Positions 10,434 through 19,916 of a stretch of 64,000 nucleotides of DNA are shown in pieces. The stretch is from assembly GCF_003576595.1 (NCBI RefSeq), contig NZ_NQOU01000006.1:1-64000 (forward strand), written 5' to 3'. The notes beneath the pieces were generated by a model that was not told the DNA's origin, did no database searches, and was given only the letters and a program-made list of their open reading frames with translations. This DNA comes from Neopusillimonas maritima. Its GTDB lineage: Bacteria; Pseudomonadota; Gammaproteobacteria; Burkholderiales; Burkholderiaceae_B. Position 1 is the first letter of the stretch; each line of letters opens with the position of its first letter. Both the position numbers and the translations under genes were made by a program.

Positions 10434-13130
10434 TTAAAGCTCCAGCGCTTTATTAATAATTTCTGACACATTGCGGGAAAGCGTTGGATGGGCTTGAATT
10501 TTCTTAAGTGCGGTTTCAATGGCGTCTCGATACGCTGGTGCAAATCTGCGCCAGTTATCGAAGGCACGGGCCAGGCGCGCGGCAATCTCGGGATTAATCG
10601 CATCGAGTGCCAGCACCTGTTCGGCCCAAAATGCGTATCCGGCTTGACTGTGCACGCCTTTTAAGTTGTTCAGGCAAAATTGAAACAATAATGCGCGGGC
10701 ACGGTTCGGGTTGCGCATTGTGAATGCGGGGTGCGTCATAAGTGACCGCACCGTGTCGACATCGGTAGAGGCGGCAGTCGCTTGTAGCGCAAACCAGCGA
10801 TCAATAACCAGGGGGTTGTTTTCATAACGCGAATAAAAAGAGGCGAGCGCTTTTTGGATTGTTTGGACAGAGTCTTGGTGAACAATGGTACTTAAGCTTC
10901 CCATGCGCTCAGTCATGTTTGTTGCCCCTTCGTACTGCTTTACGGCCAGATCAAGATATTTCTGCGGCTGGCCTGTTACCAGGTAGCTGAGCGCGCAGTT
11001 TCTTAGCGCCCGTTGCCCAGCCTGGAGTGGGTTGGGGGCATAGCTTGATTTATTGAGCGTTTCACTGAGATTTTGATAGTGGCTTTGCCAAATGTCTTGC
11101 AACGCAATACCCAGCTCCGCCCGCAAGGCGTTGCGTGCAGCGACAATCGCTTGAGGGTCGGCCGGTTTGCACTTTTCAAGCAGAATGCGTTCCGATGGCA
11201 GTACAAGGGCTCGTGCAAGGTATGCAGCACTCAGCGTGTCATCGCTAGCCAGTGTTTGCCATGTTTCAACCAGCAAAGCCAGTTCAGGTGCGTTATTGGT
11301 TATGTTCTCAGAAACTTGCGCGAGCAGGTAACGCGTTGCCAGTTCCTGGCCGGCCTCCCATCGCGCGAAAGGGTCGGTATCAAAGCGTGCCAGTAAAGCC
11401 AACTCGTCATTCCGGTAATCGTATTCCACAATAACCGGTGCGGAAAAGTGACGCAGTAAAGAGGGAACGGGTCGGCCCGGTACGTTTTTAAACGTCCAGC
11501 TTTGAGTGTGTTCCGTGAGGTCTAAAACAAGGGTGTCGGTTGTGTCTGAACCGTTTTGCAGTGGAATGGGTGTGCCCTCGGGGCTGAGCAGCCCAAGCGC
11601 AAACGGAATATGTAACGGTGGTTTTTCAACCGGTGGGTTCCGGCGTTTTTCTACGCCAACAGGCTCGCAGCGTTGCGATAATGTAATGCTGCACGACTGG
11701 TTTGCTGCGTCGTGGTTAATGCTTACGTTAACGCGTGGCGTGCCCGCCTGTGAATACCAGCGTCGGAAAACGGACATGTCTTTGCCCGGATTGCGTGCGC
11801 GATACACAGTGTCCATGGCGTCGACGAAGTCGTCGCAGGTAACCGCCTGGCCGTCATGACGGCGAAAATACGTTTGCATGCCGGCCTGAAAACCTTCTTC
11901 CCCCAACAGCGTATGTTGCATGCGAATGACTTCCGCTCCTTTTTCATACACAGTGGCGGTGTAGAAATTACCAATTTCCTGGTAGCTTTCGGGCCGAATG
12001 GGGTGCGCCATAGGGCCGGCATCTTCAGGGAACTGAGCCGTTCGAAGGGCCACAACGTCGTCGATGCGTTTTACGGCGCGCGCGCTGACTGCTTCTTTTT
12101 CGGGAAGCGATGCCGCCATCATATCGGCTGAAAACTCCTGGTCACGAAAGACGGTTAAACCTTCTTTCAGAGAGAGTTGGAACCAATCGCGGCATGTAAC
12201 GCGGTTACCCGTCCAGTTGTGGAAATATTCATGCCCAATAACACTTTCAATGGCCTCGTAACTGGCATCGGTAGCGGTATCGGGGTCGGCCAGCACGTAA
12301 GCCGAATTAAACACGTTAAGGCCTTTATTCTCCATAGCACCCATATTGAAGTCGCGTGCGGCCACAATCATAAAGCGATCAAGGTCGAGTGGCAGGCCAA
12401 ATCGTTGTTCGTCCCACCTTACTGAACGTTCAAGGCATTGCAATGCCCACGCGGTTTTACCTAAATCACCTTTGTCGCAGTAGACCTGCAACAGCGCTTC
12501 ACGACCTTCGGCCGTCTTAATGCGCGTTTCACGGCAATCAAAATCGCCTGCAACCAACGCAAACAAGTAGCATGGTTTGGGGTGTGGGTCTTCCCACACC
12601 GCTTCGTGGCGCCCGTTGGCAAGGTCCGTCTGCGAAATAAGATTGCCGTTGGACAAAAGCAGAGGATAGCGTTTGGCGTCGGCGCGCAGCGTGACCGTAA
12701 AACGCGACATGACATCGGGACGATCAGGAAACCACGTGATACGACGAAAACCTTCAGCTTCGCACTGCGTAAAAAGGCTTTTTCCTGAAACATAAAGGCC
12801 CATCAAGCTGGAGTTGTCTATCGGTTTGCAACGGTTTGTAATTTGCAGCGAGAATGACGTGCTTTCCGGGAACAGCGTCAGCGTCTCGGTGTCTAATCGA
12901 TAATCATTTTCCGACAGAGGTGAACCGTTTACTTCAATGCTGATGAGTTCCAGATGTTCCCCATTCAGTATGAGGGGAACGGGTGTGGTTCCGGTGCGTT
13001 CAATATCAAGTGTTGAAACGACGGTGGTTACGTTTTCATCCAGCTCGAAACATAGTCGGGTGGATTTAACGCGATAAGCGTAGGGCTGATAGTCGTGTCG
13101 ATAAATGGTGGGGGCAGTATCTGTACGCAT
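10434..13130 (-). CDS. pepN: Aminopeptidase N
   Basis: This 898-residue M1 zinc metallopeptidase removes N-terminal residues from peptides in the cytoplasm. The exopeptidase motif G-A-M-E-N is at 264-268, the zinc site HEYFH at 300-304 and its third ligand E323 in LKEGLTVFRD. The C-terminal alpha-helical domain is complete, ending at NKALEL. Its promoter must lie in the short divergent region shared with the lipoprotein gene at 13202. Confidence 0.97.
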   Translation of the reverse strand: MRTDTAPTIYRHDYQPYAYRVKSTRLCFELDENVTTVVSTLDIERTGTTPVPLILNGEHLELISIEVNGSPLSENDYRLDTETLTLFPESTSFSLQITNRCKPIDNSSLMGLYVSGKSLFTQCEAEGFRRITWFPDRPDVMSRFTVTLRADAKRYPLLLSNGNLISQTDLANGRHEAVWEDPHPKPCYLFALVAGDFDCRETRIKTAEGREALLQVYCDKGDLGKTAWALQCLERSVRWDEQRFGLPLDLDRFMIVAARDFNMGAMENKGLNVFNSAYVLADPDTATDASYEAIESVIGHEYFHNWTGNRVTCRDWFQLSLKEGLTVFRDQEFSADMMAASLPEKEAVSARAVKRIDDVVALRTAQFPEDAGPMAHPIRPESYQEIGNFYTATVYEKGAEVIRMQHTLLGEEGFQAGMQTYFRRHDGQAVTCDDFVDAMDTVYRARNPGKDMSVFRRWYSQAGTPRVNVSINHDAANQSCSITLSQRCEPVGVEKRRNPPVEKPPLHIPFALGLLSPEGTPIPLQNGSDTTDTLVLDLTEHTQSWTFKNVPGRPVPSLLRHFSAPVIVEYDYRNDELALLARFDTDPFARWEAGQELATRYLLAQVSENITNNAPELALLVETWQTLASDDTLSAAYLARALVLPSERILLEKCKPADPQAIVAARNALRAELGIALQDIWQSHYQNLSETLNKSSYAPNPLQAGQRALRNCALSYLVTGQPQKYLDLAVKQYEGATNMTERMGSLSTIVHQDSVQTIQKALASFYSRYENNPLVIDRWFALQATAASTDVDTVRSLMTHPAFTMRNPNRARALLFQFCLNNLKGVHSQAGYAFWAEQVLALDAINPEIAARLARAFDNWRRFAPAYRDAIETALKKIQAHPTLSRNVSEIINKALEL

Positions 13131-13201
13131 AAATTTAATCGATGTATTGTATTAATCGGTTTATTGTAATGTTTGTTGTGTGCGGTGTTTTGGAGAAGCA
13201 A

Positions 13202-13834
13202 ATGGGCGTTAATCGTTGGCCGATGTTAGGTCGTTTTTGTGCGGGGCTGCTGGCATTGTTGATGTTAGCTGGATGCGCCTCGTCAATTTCCGCACGTGTG
13301 ACAACCTACGAAAAATGGCCGGAGGATGCGCCAGGCCAAAAATATACAGTAGCGCCGATGGCCGGCCAGGACAGTAATCTTGAGTATCAGTCTTTCGCAG
13401 ACATGATTCGAGCTTCGATTGGCCGCACCGGGTTGGTAGAGGCCGGCAACCCCTCTGAGGCACGTTTTGTTGTTTCGTTCAGCTACGATAATCCAATGAG
13501 CCAGAGTTGGGTGCAGCAATTTGCCGAACCCTACTTTCCGGGCCCGTTTTTTGGGCCGTGGGCAGGTTATTACGGGGGGCCGTATGGCTTTGGCGGCGGC
13601 ATGTTTTATTCGCCACCGGTTATTAATACGCCGGTGACGACATTTAAAAACAGCCTGACGGTCATTATTAAAGATAACGAGCTCGACGGCGCAGAGGTAT
13701 ATAGATCAACTGCAGTAGTAATAACCGAAAGTGATAACCTGCCGGCCGTTATGCCTTATTTAACCAATGCGATATTCGATGGCTTTCCGGCGAATAATGG
13801 CAGTGTGCGCGATATAAGCTATACCATCGATTAA
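13202..13834 (+). CDS. DUF4136-like outer-membrane lipoprotein
   Basis: The 210-residue product has a type II signal peptide with lipobox LAGC (Cys25), so it should be lipidated. A Gly/Pro/Tyr-rich segment (residues about 110-140, with FFGPWAGYYGGPYGFGGG) precedes a C-terminal beta-rich part. This pattern fits the DUF4136 family of unknown function. The start at 13202 was chosen because GGAG lies 7 bases upstream; an in-frame ATG at 13142 lacks a ribosome site. It is divergent from pepN. Confidence 0.78.
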   Translation: MGVNRWPMLGRFCAGLLALLMLAGCASSISARVTTYEKWPEDAPGQKYTVAPMAGQDSNLEYQSFADMIRASIGRTGLVEAGNPSEARFVVSFSYDNPMSQSWVQQFAEPYFPGPFFGPWAGYYGGPYGFGGGMFYSPPVINTPVTTFKNSLTVIIKDNELDGAEVYRSTAVVITESDNLPAVMPYLTNAIFDGFPANNGSVRDISYTID

Positions 13835-13835
13835 T

Positions 13836-14204
13836 TTATTGGTTGTTTGGCTTAATTAAAAAGGTATCGCGCGAATGGCCTTGTGATTCGGCATTGGAAA
13901 TCCAACGGGGCGCTTTGCCTCGCCCGGTCCAGGTGGCGCCGGTTTCAGGGTGGCGATATTTCGGCGGCACGACGCCGCGTGATTTACCATTGCTGACATT
14001 GGGCGCGCGTTTGCCGGTTTCTTTTGTTTTTGAGAAAGCTTTCGTAATGTCGTCGGGCGTGATGTCGTATTCACGCATTTTCCGGACGATATCTTTAATG
14101 ACGGGAGTGCGTTGTTTTGCCTTTAGCGCTTCCGCCTGTTTTTTCAGTTTCTGAATTTCTTTTTCTATTTTCTGTTGTAGCGAAGCATAAGATTCACGAG
14201 TCAT
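13836..14204 (-). CDS. H-NS family histone-like DNA-binding protein
   Basis: The 122-residue protein has an N-terminal coiled coil rich in Lys, Glu and Gln (residues about 5-60) for oligomerisation. The C-terminal domain KYRHPETGATWTGRGKAPRWI is the AT-hook-like minor groove binder of betaproteobacterial H-NS proteins. Such proteins silence AT-rich, foreign DNA. The upstream 140 bases are themselves very AT-rich, which would allow autoregulation (inference). It converges with the lipoprotein gene, leaving one base between stops. Confidence 0.93.
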   Translation of the reverse strand: MTRESYASLQQKIEKEIQKLKKQAEALKAKQRTPVIKDIVRKMREYDITPDDITKAFSKTKETGKRAPNVSNGKSRGVVPPKYRHPETGATWTGRGKAPRWISNAESQGHSRDTFLIKPNNQ

Positions 14205-14344
14205 TAATTTTGCCTTGTGGTAATAATTATTAATTCACTAAAAAAACATGGAAAATTTTAACTTATTATTTGTTTGTTAATAAATAAAGAAAATCTTTAT
14301 TTATTAATATGAAAACCGATACAAAATATTGAGCAAGGTGTTTT
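14205..14344. other. AT-rich divergent intergenic region
   Basis: This 140-base spacer between the divergent H-NS-like gene and the amidase gene consists almost wholly of A and T, with repeated TTTATT and TTAATTA-like stretches. Promoters for both genes must lie here. It is the sort of target H-NS-type proteins bind. No hairpin or repeat stands out. Confidence 0.6.
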
Positions 14345-15163
14345 ATGGTCGAACTCCAGCAGAGTTTTCAGGTTGCCGCACTGCAAACAGTTTCAACAAC
14401 CAGTGTAAAAAACAATATTCAGCAGGCGGCTGAACTTATTTCCGAAGCGGTGGAAAAGGGGGCGCAATTACTTGTGTTACCTGAGTATTTTTGTTTAATG
14501 GGTAAAAATGATCATGACAAAGTTGACATTGGCGAGCCACTCGACAATGGTCCAATTCAGCAATTTTTGGCCGATCAGGCCCAGCGGCACGGTGTTTGGA
14601 TTGTGGGTGGTACCGTCCCTCTTGTAACAGGGGAATCCAGCCGCATCTATAACACAACACTGGTATTTGACCCGCAAGGGCGTCGCGTGGCTCGTTATGA
14701 CAAAATTCATTTGTTTGGGTTCAAAAAAGGCACTGAAGCCTACGACGAATCCGTTTCAATCAGGCCGGGCGAAAATGCACCGCAATCGTTCGATGCACCC
14801 TGTGGCAAGGTGGGTTTGTCGATCTGCTACGATTTGCGCTTTCCCGAGTTGTATCGTGCTCTGGGTAACGTGAACTTGATTCTGGTGCCGGCGGCTTTTA
14901 CTTACACTACGGGGTCGGCACACTGGGAAATGCTGCTGCGTGCCCGCGCGGTTGAGAACCAGTGTTATGTGTTGGGTGCGGCTCAAGGCGGCAAACACGA
15001 GAACGGTCGCCGAACCTGGGGTCATTCCATGTTGATTGACCCCTGGGGTGAAGTGCTGGCGTGCTTGCCGGAAGGGCCTGGTGTAGTGTCGGGCGCTATT
15101 AACCAAACACGTTTATCTGAAGTTCGAACCGCCTTGCCCGCACTTCAGCATCGGGTACTATGA
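14345..15163 (+). CDS. Carbon-nitrogen hydrolase (deaminated glutathione amidase/omega-amidase type)
   Basis: The 272-residue nitrilase-superfamily enzyme shows the catalytic triad Glu47 (LVLPEYF), Lys120 (YDKIHLFG) and Cys161 (SICYDLRFPELYR). This branch hydrolyses amides such as deaminated glutathione or omega-amides, a metabolite-repair role. The substrate cannot be fixed from sequence. It starts with ATG at 14345 after GAGCAAGG. tldD follows on the same strand, so the two may be cotranscribed. Confidence 0.88.
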   Translation: MVELQQSFQVAALQTVSTTSVKNNIQQAAELISEAVEKGAQLLVLPEYFCLMGKNDHDKVDIGEPLDNGPIQQFLADQAQRHGVWIVGGTVPLVTGESSRIYNTTLVFDPQGRRVARYDKIHLFGFKKGTEAYDESVSIRPGENAPQSFDAPCGKVGLSICYDLRFPELYRALGNVNLILVPAAFTYTTGSAHWEMLLRARAVENQCYVLGAAQGGKHENGRRTWGHSMLIDPWGEVLACLPEGPGVVSGAINQTRLSEVRTALPALQHRVL

Positions 15164-15222
15164 TGATGTGTTTTCCCATATTGGAAGATTTATTTGTTAA
15201 TGCATATTAATTGGCTGAATTT

Positions 15223-16680
15223 ATGAAAGTAGCGGATCCGGGTATTGAGGCACTGGCAACAGCCAAATCGTTGCTGCTCGACCCATGGGAGCTTAACGAA
15301 GACCACATGTCGCGAGCGCTGGCCGAGATTTTTTCACGCCAGGTCGATTACGCCGACTTGTATTTCCAGTACACACGAAGTGAGGGCTGGAGTCTTGAAG
15401 AGGGCATTGTAAAAACCGGCAGTTTTTCAATTAGCCAGGGTGTTGGTGTTCGTGCCATTAGTGGTGATAAAACGGCCTTTGCGTATTCCGATTCATTATC
15501 CCCCGAGGCGTTGTTGTCATCGGCCAAGGCGGTGAAAAGCATCGGGCGCAAAGGGGGCGGCACACAGAAAATGGACGGTAATTTAATTACACCATCCACC
15601 AGTTTGTATCCCTTTATCGATCCTGTAAATACGTTGCCGGCGCCTGAGAAAGTGGCCTTGCTTGAACGCGTGGAAGCCATGGCTCGGGCGGTTAACCCGG
15701 CTATTGTTCAGGTTATGGCGGGCTTGGGTGCGGAATACGACGTTATTATGGTGGCCGGCAGCGATGGCCGCCTTGTTGCCGATGTTCGCCCGTTGGTGCG
15801 TTTGTCTCTCACCGTGATTGCCGAGCGCAATGGTCGCCGCGAAATGGGCCACGCCGGCGGTGGTGGGCGTTCCGGGCTTGAGTACTTCACAGACGACGTG
15901 CTTAAAAACTATGCACATCGTGCTGCCGGCGAGGCGTTAACCAACCTTGAAGCGGTAGCCGCACCGGCGGGAGAAATGACTGTTGTATTGGGGTCGGGTT
16001 GGCCTGGCATTTTGCTGCACGAAGCGGTGGGGCATGGGCTCGAAGGCGATTTCAATCGCAAAGAATCCAGTATTTTCTCAGGCCGCATTGGAAAGCGTGT
16101 GGCATCGAAAGGTGTCACGGTTGTTGACGACGGCACGTTGGCAGGGCGCCGGGGTTCACTGAATATCGACGACGAAGGCAATCCCACCCAGCGTAATGTC
16201 CTTATCGAAGATGGTATTTTGCGTGGGTATATGCAAGATTCCATGAATGCGCGTTTAATGGGGGTGCCGGTAACCGGTAACGGACGACGTGAATCATTTG
16301 CGCATCTACCTATGCCGCGCATGACCAATACCTTTATGCTGGGGGGGGATGCGCCACCCGAAGAGATTGTGCGGTCAGTCAAGAAAGGTTTATACGCAGC
16401 GAATTTTGGTGGTGGGCAGGTCGATATCACCAGCGGTAAGTTTGTTTTTTCTGCGTCTGAGGCTTATTTGATCGAGAACGGAAAAGTTACGCGACCTGTG
16501 AAAGGCGCGACGCTTATCGGTAATGGGCCGGACGCAATGACTAAAGTGGGCATGGTCGGCAACGACATGGCGCTCGACTCAGGTGTGGGTACGTGCGGCA
16601 AAGAAGGGCAGAGTGTTCCTGTTGGGGTTGGAATGCCCACGATTCGTATTGATGGTTTAACCGTGGGCGGAACAGGTTGA
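15223..16680 (+). CDS. tldD: Metalloprotease TldD
   Basis: The 485-residue protein belongs to the TldD/PmbA family, whose TldD subunit with TldE degrades peptides such as microcin B17 precursor and CcdA. The zinc-binding motif [12 protein letters not shown] is clear, as is the C-terminal [18 protein letters not shown] block. The ATG at 15223 ([10 protein letters not shown]) is favoured over a TTG at 15211; neither has a strong ribosome site. The partner tldE/pmbA is not in this window. A terminator follows at 16807. Confidence 0.95.
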   Translation: MKVADPGIEALATAKSLLLDPWELNEDHMSRALAEIFSRQVDYADLYFQYTRSEGWSLEEGIVKTGSFSISQGVGVRAISGDKTAFAYSDSLSPEALLSSAKAVKSIGRKGGGTQKMDGNLITPSTSLYPFIDPVNTLPAPEKVALLERVEAMARAVNPAIVQVMAGLGAEYDVIMVAGSDGRLVADVRPLVRLSLTVIAERNGRREMGHAGGGGRSGLEYFTDDVLKNYAHRAAGEALTNLEAVAAPAGEMTVVLGSGWPGILLHEAVGHGLEGDFNRKESSIFSGRIGKRVASKGVTVVDDGTLAGRRGSLNIDDEGNPTQRNVLIEDGILRGYMQDSMNARLMGVPVTGNGRRESFAHLPMPRMTNTFMLGGDAPPEEIVRSVKKGLYAANFGGGQVDITSGKFVFSASEAYLIENGKVTRPVKGATLIGNGPDAMTKVGMVGNDMALDSGVGTCGKEGQSVPVGVGMPTIRIDGLTVGGTG

Positions 16681-16933
16681 GTGGTACACGGTGTTCAATT
16701 AGTTTGCTTAAGTATTAAATGATTTGTGCCGCACCCAAATGATTCGACCTCAATGAATAATTTGTCTGCATAAACCGCTTATTGCTCCGATTTTATTTTT
16801 TGTTACAAGGGTTTGCGCTTGTTGTAAAGCGCAAACCCTTTTTTATTTTCAGTTAAATATATTTAACTTCCGTTAAGTTGGCGGTAAGAAAGCGCATTCG
16901 TATAGCATTTTTGGAGTTTAATTTGATTCGGGG
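16681..16933. other. Intergenic region between tldD and the ect promoter
   Basis: This spacer holds the terminator described at 16807-16848 and no coding frame I would support. The AT-rich part at 16850-16930 includes a TTAAATATATTTAA-like palindromic stretch just upstream of the ectR promoter, which could be an upstream element for RNA polymerase or a regulator site. Confidence 0.6.
16807..16848 (+). terminator. Intrinsic terminator after tldD
   Basis: A perfect 14-base-pair stem (AAGGGTTTGCGCTT at 16807-16820 with AAGCGCAAACCCTT at 16827-16840) with a 6-base loop is followed by TTTTATTTT. It lies about 125 bases after tldD and separates it from the ectoine genes. Confidence 0.92.
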
Positions 16934-16962
16934 TTGACAAGAATATTTATTCCCCATATGAT
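16934..16962 (+). promoter_or_regulatory. Sigma-70 promoter of ectR-ectABCD
   Basis: A perfect -35 TTGACA (16934-16939), a 17-base spacer and a near-perfect -10 TATGAT (16957-16962) predict a start of transcription near 16969. This places the promoter inside the longest reading frame of ectR, so translation must start downstream, at 17000. Confidence 0.85.
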
Positions 16963-16999
16963 TTCAGTACGAATTAATTTTAGTGAAGTCTTTCGTACT
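16958..16999 (+). promoter_or_regulatory. Candidate EctR operator overlapping the ectR promoter
   Basis: The 8-base arms AGTACGAA (16966-16973) and TTCGTACT (16992-16999) form an inverted repeat with an 18-base spacer, starting at the predicted transcription start and ending just before the ectR ATG. The left arm sits in a 19-base box, ATGATTTCAGTACGAATTA (16958-16976), that recurs with two differences at the ehuB promoter. Position over -10 to +30 suits repression. Binding by EctR is inferred. Confidence 0.6.
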
Positions 17000-17554
17000 A
17001 TGACGAATATGCCTGAAACTGTACAGCCGTACGATATACGCATCTTGCGTGCGTTACGTCGCATCACACGTGCAGTGGCGCTGCACTCACGCCAGTTGTC
17101 CGCCGTTAGCAATATCACGGCGCCTCAGCTTCTTTGTTTGCGAGCCATTGCCGAAAGTGGCCCGCTCACGGCAACGGCAATTAGCCGGGAAGTGCATGTG
17201 AGTGCGAGTACGGTGGTCGGCATTCTTGATCGCCTGGAAGATAAAGGGCTGATTCGTCGTGAACGGGGGCGTGAAGATCGACGCATTGTTTTTGTGTCGG
17301 CCACGGAAGCGGGCATAGCGTTGGCAAAAGGAACGCCTTCCCCATTGCAGCAAAAGTTGGCCGACTCCTTGAACGAATTACCCGAGCTTGAGCAAGCCAC
17401 TATTACTTTGTCTCTTGAGCGTATTGTCGATCTCATGGAGTCACGCGGCGTTGCACCCCCTGAGCCTGCCGGTGAACTGGCTTCACCCATTTTGGAAGTA
17501 CCTGAAACTGGCCTGGATACGGCAGCAACAGGCCTGGAAGTTGAAGAGCAATGA
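17000..17554 (+). CDS. ectR: MarR-family regulator of ectoine synthesis EctR
   Basis: The 184-residue protein has a MarR winged helix at about residues 40-100: recognition helix VSASTVVGILDRLEDKGLI and wing RRERGREDRRIVFVS. An unusually long C-terminal tail rich in Pro, Glu and Ala follows. Known EctR proteins repress ect operons and are relieved by high osmolarity. The start at 17000 is set by the promoter inside the longer frame; ATG at 17009 is an alternative. Its stop overlaps ectA by four bases (ATGA), so regulator and first enzyme are co-translated. Confidence 0.88.
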   Translation: MTNMPETVQPYDIRILRALRRITRAVALHSRQLSAVSNITAPQLLCLRAIAESGPLTATAISREVHVSASTVVGILDRLEDKGLIRRERGREDRRIVFVSATEAGIALAKGTPSPLQQKLADSLNELPELEQATITLSLERIVDLMESRGVAPPEPAGELASPILEVPETGLDTAATGLEVEEQ

Positions 17555-18102
17555 TGACAATAAACAATAAGGAAGAGGTTGCGTCGCGAACCAGCGCGCA
17601 GCCGGCCAACAAGACACAACCGGTATTGCGCGCGCCAAATCTGGATGACGCCAAGGCCGTTCATGCGCTTATTACGGCAAGTCCCCCCCTCGATGTCAAT
17701 TCAGTGTATGTGTATTTGCTTTTATCACATCACTTTACCGACACCTGTGTCGTAGCCGAGCTCGACAATGAAATTGTGGGGTTTGTCTCCGCCTATGTAC
17801 CGCCCAAAACGCCGGATGTGCTTTTTGTTTGGCAGGTGGCCGTACATGAGCGTGGCCGGGGCTTGGGTTTGGGCAAATCAATGTTGCAAGAAATCTTGCA
17901 GCGGCCGGGTTTACAAAACATTCGGTTTGTAGAGACAACCGTCGGCCCTGATAACGCAGCGTCTCGTGGCATGTTTGCCTCGCTGGCGCGCAAGGCGGGT
18001 ACCGAAATTAATGAAACTGCCTTGTTTGAAGGGCATCATTTTGGTGAGCAGGCGCATGAAGATGAGCGTTTGTTGCGAATTGGCCCGTTTACTGAAAAGT
18101 AA
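17551..18102 (+). CDS. ectA: L-2,4-diaminobutyrate N-acetyltransferase
   Basis: This GNAT-family enzyme of 183 residues makes N-gamma-acetyl-diaminobutyrate, the second step of ectoine synthesis. EctA features are present: SPPLDVNSVYVYLLL, FVWQVAVHERGRGLG with the acetyl-CoA loop RGRGLGLG, and FVETTVGPDNAASRGMF. About 25 extra residues precede the core. It starts inside the stop of ectR (ATGATGA), with a second ATG three bases on. A 92-base gap separates it from ectB. Confidence 0.95.
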   Translation: MMTINNKEEVASRTSAQPANKTQPVLRAPNLDDAKAVHALITASPPLDVNSVYVYLLLSHHFTDTCVVAELDNEIVGFVSAYVPPKTPDVLFVWQVAVHERGRGLGLGKSMLQEILQRPGLQNIRFVETTVGPDNAASRGMFASLARKAGTEINETALFEGHHFGEQAHEDERLLRIGPFTEK

Positions 18103-18194
18103 TTGTGCCGTGTGATCAGTAAAAAGAGCCGGGTTACCGGCCGGTTAAGTTACTGAGATCATCAAATTTTAATTTTAACGAGAGGAACCAAATC

Positions 18195-19505
18195 ATGGAC
18201 TTGAATATTTTTGATCGGATGGAGTCTGAAGTTCGCGGCTACATTCGGTCTTTCCCAGTTATTTTTAGCAAGGCACAGGGTTCGACCCTGTTCGATCAAA
18301 CCGGTCGTGAGTATATCGACTTCTTTGCCGGTGCCGGAACACTTAACTACGGGCACAACAACCCCAAGCTGAAAGAAAAACTCATCGAATATATCCACAG
18401 CGACGGCGTGGTGCATGGCCTCGATATGGCCACCGAAGCGAAGAAACATTTCATGGAAACGTTCGAGCGAGTGTTGCTCAAGCCGCGTGGCATGAATTAC
18501 AAACTGCAATTTACCGGGCCCACGGGTACCAATGCTGTTGAAGCCGCATTAAAGCTGGCTCGCTTGGTTAAAGGGCGCGAGAACGTGGTTTCCTTTACTC
18601 ATGGCTTTCACGGTGTAAGCGGCGGCTCGCTCGCCACCACGGCAAATAGCAAGTTTCGCGATGCCGCGGGTGTAGGGCTTGATAACACCACGTTTATCCC
18701 CTACTGCGGTTACATGGGCGATAACATTGACACTATCGAGTATTTCGAGCGTTTGCTGGAAGATCCCAGTAGCGGCCTGGACCAGCCTGCTGCGGTGATC
18801 GTGGAAACGGTGCAGGGTGAGGGCGGTGTAAATGTGGCAACCAAACGTTGGTTGCTGAGCCTTGAAAAGCTTTGCCGCAAATACGATATGTTGCTCATTG
18901 TGGATGACATCCAGGTGGGTTGTGGTCGTACCGGTTCGTTCTTCAGTTTCGATAAATACGGTATTAGTCCCGACATCGTCACGCTATCGAAGTCGTTGTC
19001 TGGCTATGGGTTGCCGATGTCGTTGGTACTGATGAAGCCCGAGCTCGATATCTGGGCTCCCGGTTCGCACAGCGGTACTTTCCGCGGTAATAATCTGGCC
19101 TTTGTGACGGCTGCCGAGGCGCTGGATACCTATTGGACGAACGATCAGTTCGAACAAGAAATTGCCAAGAAGTCCGAGATGATTCGCAAGTCGCTCGACA
19201 ACATTGTGTACAACTATCCCAATGAAGGGTTAAGTGTACGGGGTCGCGGCATGATTCAGGGTTTGGTTGCCCCGGCCGATAGCGACGATCTGGCTAATGA
19301 AATTGCGCATAAAGCGTTTGAGCACGGTCTGGTTATTGAAACCTCGGGTGCCAACGATGAAGTGCTGAAGCTGTTGCCTGCTTTAACCATTAGCGAAGAG
19401 CAGCTTCAAAAAGGTCTTGAAATTATTGAACGCAGTGTTGCCGAAGTCTATAAGGGACGGGGTGTCAGTGCACGTGTATTGAAGTTTGGAGGTAAACGCG
19501 GATGA
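18195..19505 (+). CDS. ectB: Diaminobutyrate--2-oxoglutarate aminotransferase
   Basis: The 436-residue PLP-dependent class III aminotransferase makes L-2,4-diaminobutyrate from aspartate semialdehyde, the first ectoine step. The PLP lysine is K266 in [10 protein letters not shown], with D237-D-I-Q before it and [16 protein letters not shown] near residue 110. Length is normal. GAGAGGA lies about 9 bases before the ATG. The stop overlaps ectC by four bases. The 92-base gap before it includes the palindrome ACCGGCCGGT and may hold a processing site. Confidence 0.96.
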   Translation: MDLNIFDRMESEVRGYIRSFPVIFSKAQGSTLFDQTGREYIDFFAGAGTLNYGHNNPKLKEKLIEYIHSDGVVHGLDMATEAKKHFMETFERVLLKPRGMNYKLQFTGPTGTNAVEAALKLARLVKGRENVVSFTHGFHGVSGGSLATTANSKFRDAAGVGLDNTTFIPYCGYMGDNIDTIEYFERLLEDPSSGLDQPAAVIVETVQGEGGVNVATKRWLLSLEKLCRKYDMLLIVDDIQVGCGRTGSFFSFDKYGISPDIVTLSKSLSGYGLPMSLVLMKPELDIWAPGSHSGTFRGNNLAFVTAAEALDTYWTNDQFEQEIAKKSEMIRKSLDNIVYNYPNEGLSVRGRGMIQGLVAPADSDDLANEIAHKAFEHGLVIETSGANDEVLKLLPALTISEEQLQKGLEIIERSVAEVYKGRGVSARVLKFGGKRG

Positions 19506-19897
19506 TTGTAAAAAACGTTAAAGATGTAATCGGAACAGAGTACGAAATGCGCACTGACAACTGGGTTAGTCGGCGTGTTCTGCTCAAGAAAGACGGCATG
19601 GGTTTCTCGTTTCATGAAACCGTTATTCGCCCGGGTACGCAAACGCATATCCATTACAAAAATCACCTGGAAGCGGTGTGGGTTGTAGAAGGTGACGGCG
19701 AGATTGAAACCATTGCCGATGGCAAGAAATACAAGCTGGAGCCTGGCGTGGTGTATGCACTCGACGAGCATGACGAGCATTGGCTGCGTGGCGGGAAAGA
19801 ACCTTTGCGCGTTATTTGCGTGTTTAACCCGCCCTTAACGGGTGACGAAGTTCACGACGAAAAAGGAGTGTATCCAGCTGCAGCAGACGCTGCATAA
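19502..19897 (+). CDS. ectC: Ectoine synthase
   Basis: This 131-residue cupin cyclises N-gamma-acetyl-diaminobutyrate to ectoine. It begins [15 protein letters not shown]. The cupin metal and substrate region [22 protein letters not shown] and the [30 protein letters not shown] block are typical of EctC. It overlaps ectB at ATGA and is followed by ectD 19 bases later. Confidence 0.97.
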   Translation: MIVKNVKDVIGTEYEMRTDNWVSRRVLLKKDGMGFSFHETVIRPGTQTHIHYKNHLEAVWVVEGDGEIETIADGKKYKLEPGVVYALDEHDEHWLRGGKEPLRVICVFNPPLTGDEVHDEKGVYPAAADAA

Positions 19898-19916
19898 AGT
19901 TTTGCAGGAGGACTGT

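Noticed and set aside
16934-16999. Start of ectR at the TTG at 16934
   Set aside because: This codon is the -35 element TTGACA itself, with a matching -10 17 bases on, so it cannot be in the transcript.
18103-18194. ACCGGCCGGT palindrome between ectA and ectB as an operator
   Set aside because: It is short and GC-rich, does not match the EctR candidate box, and no promoter is clear beside it.
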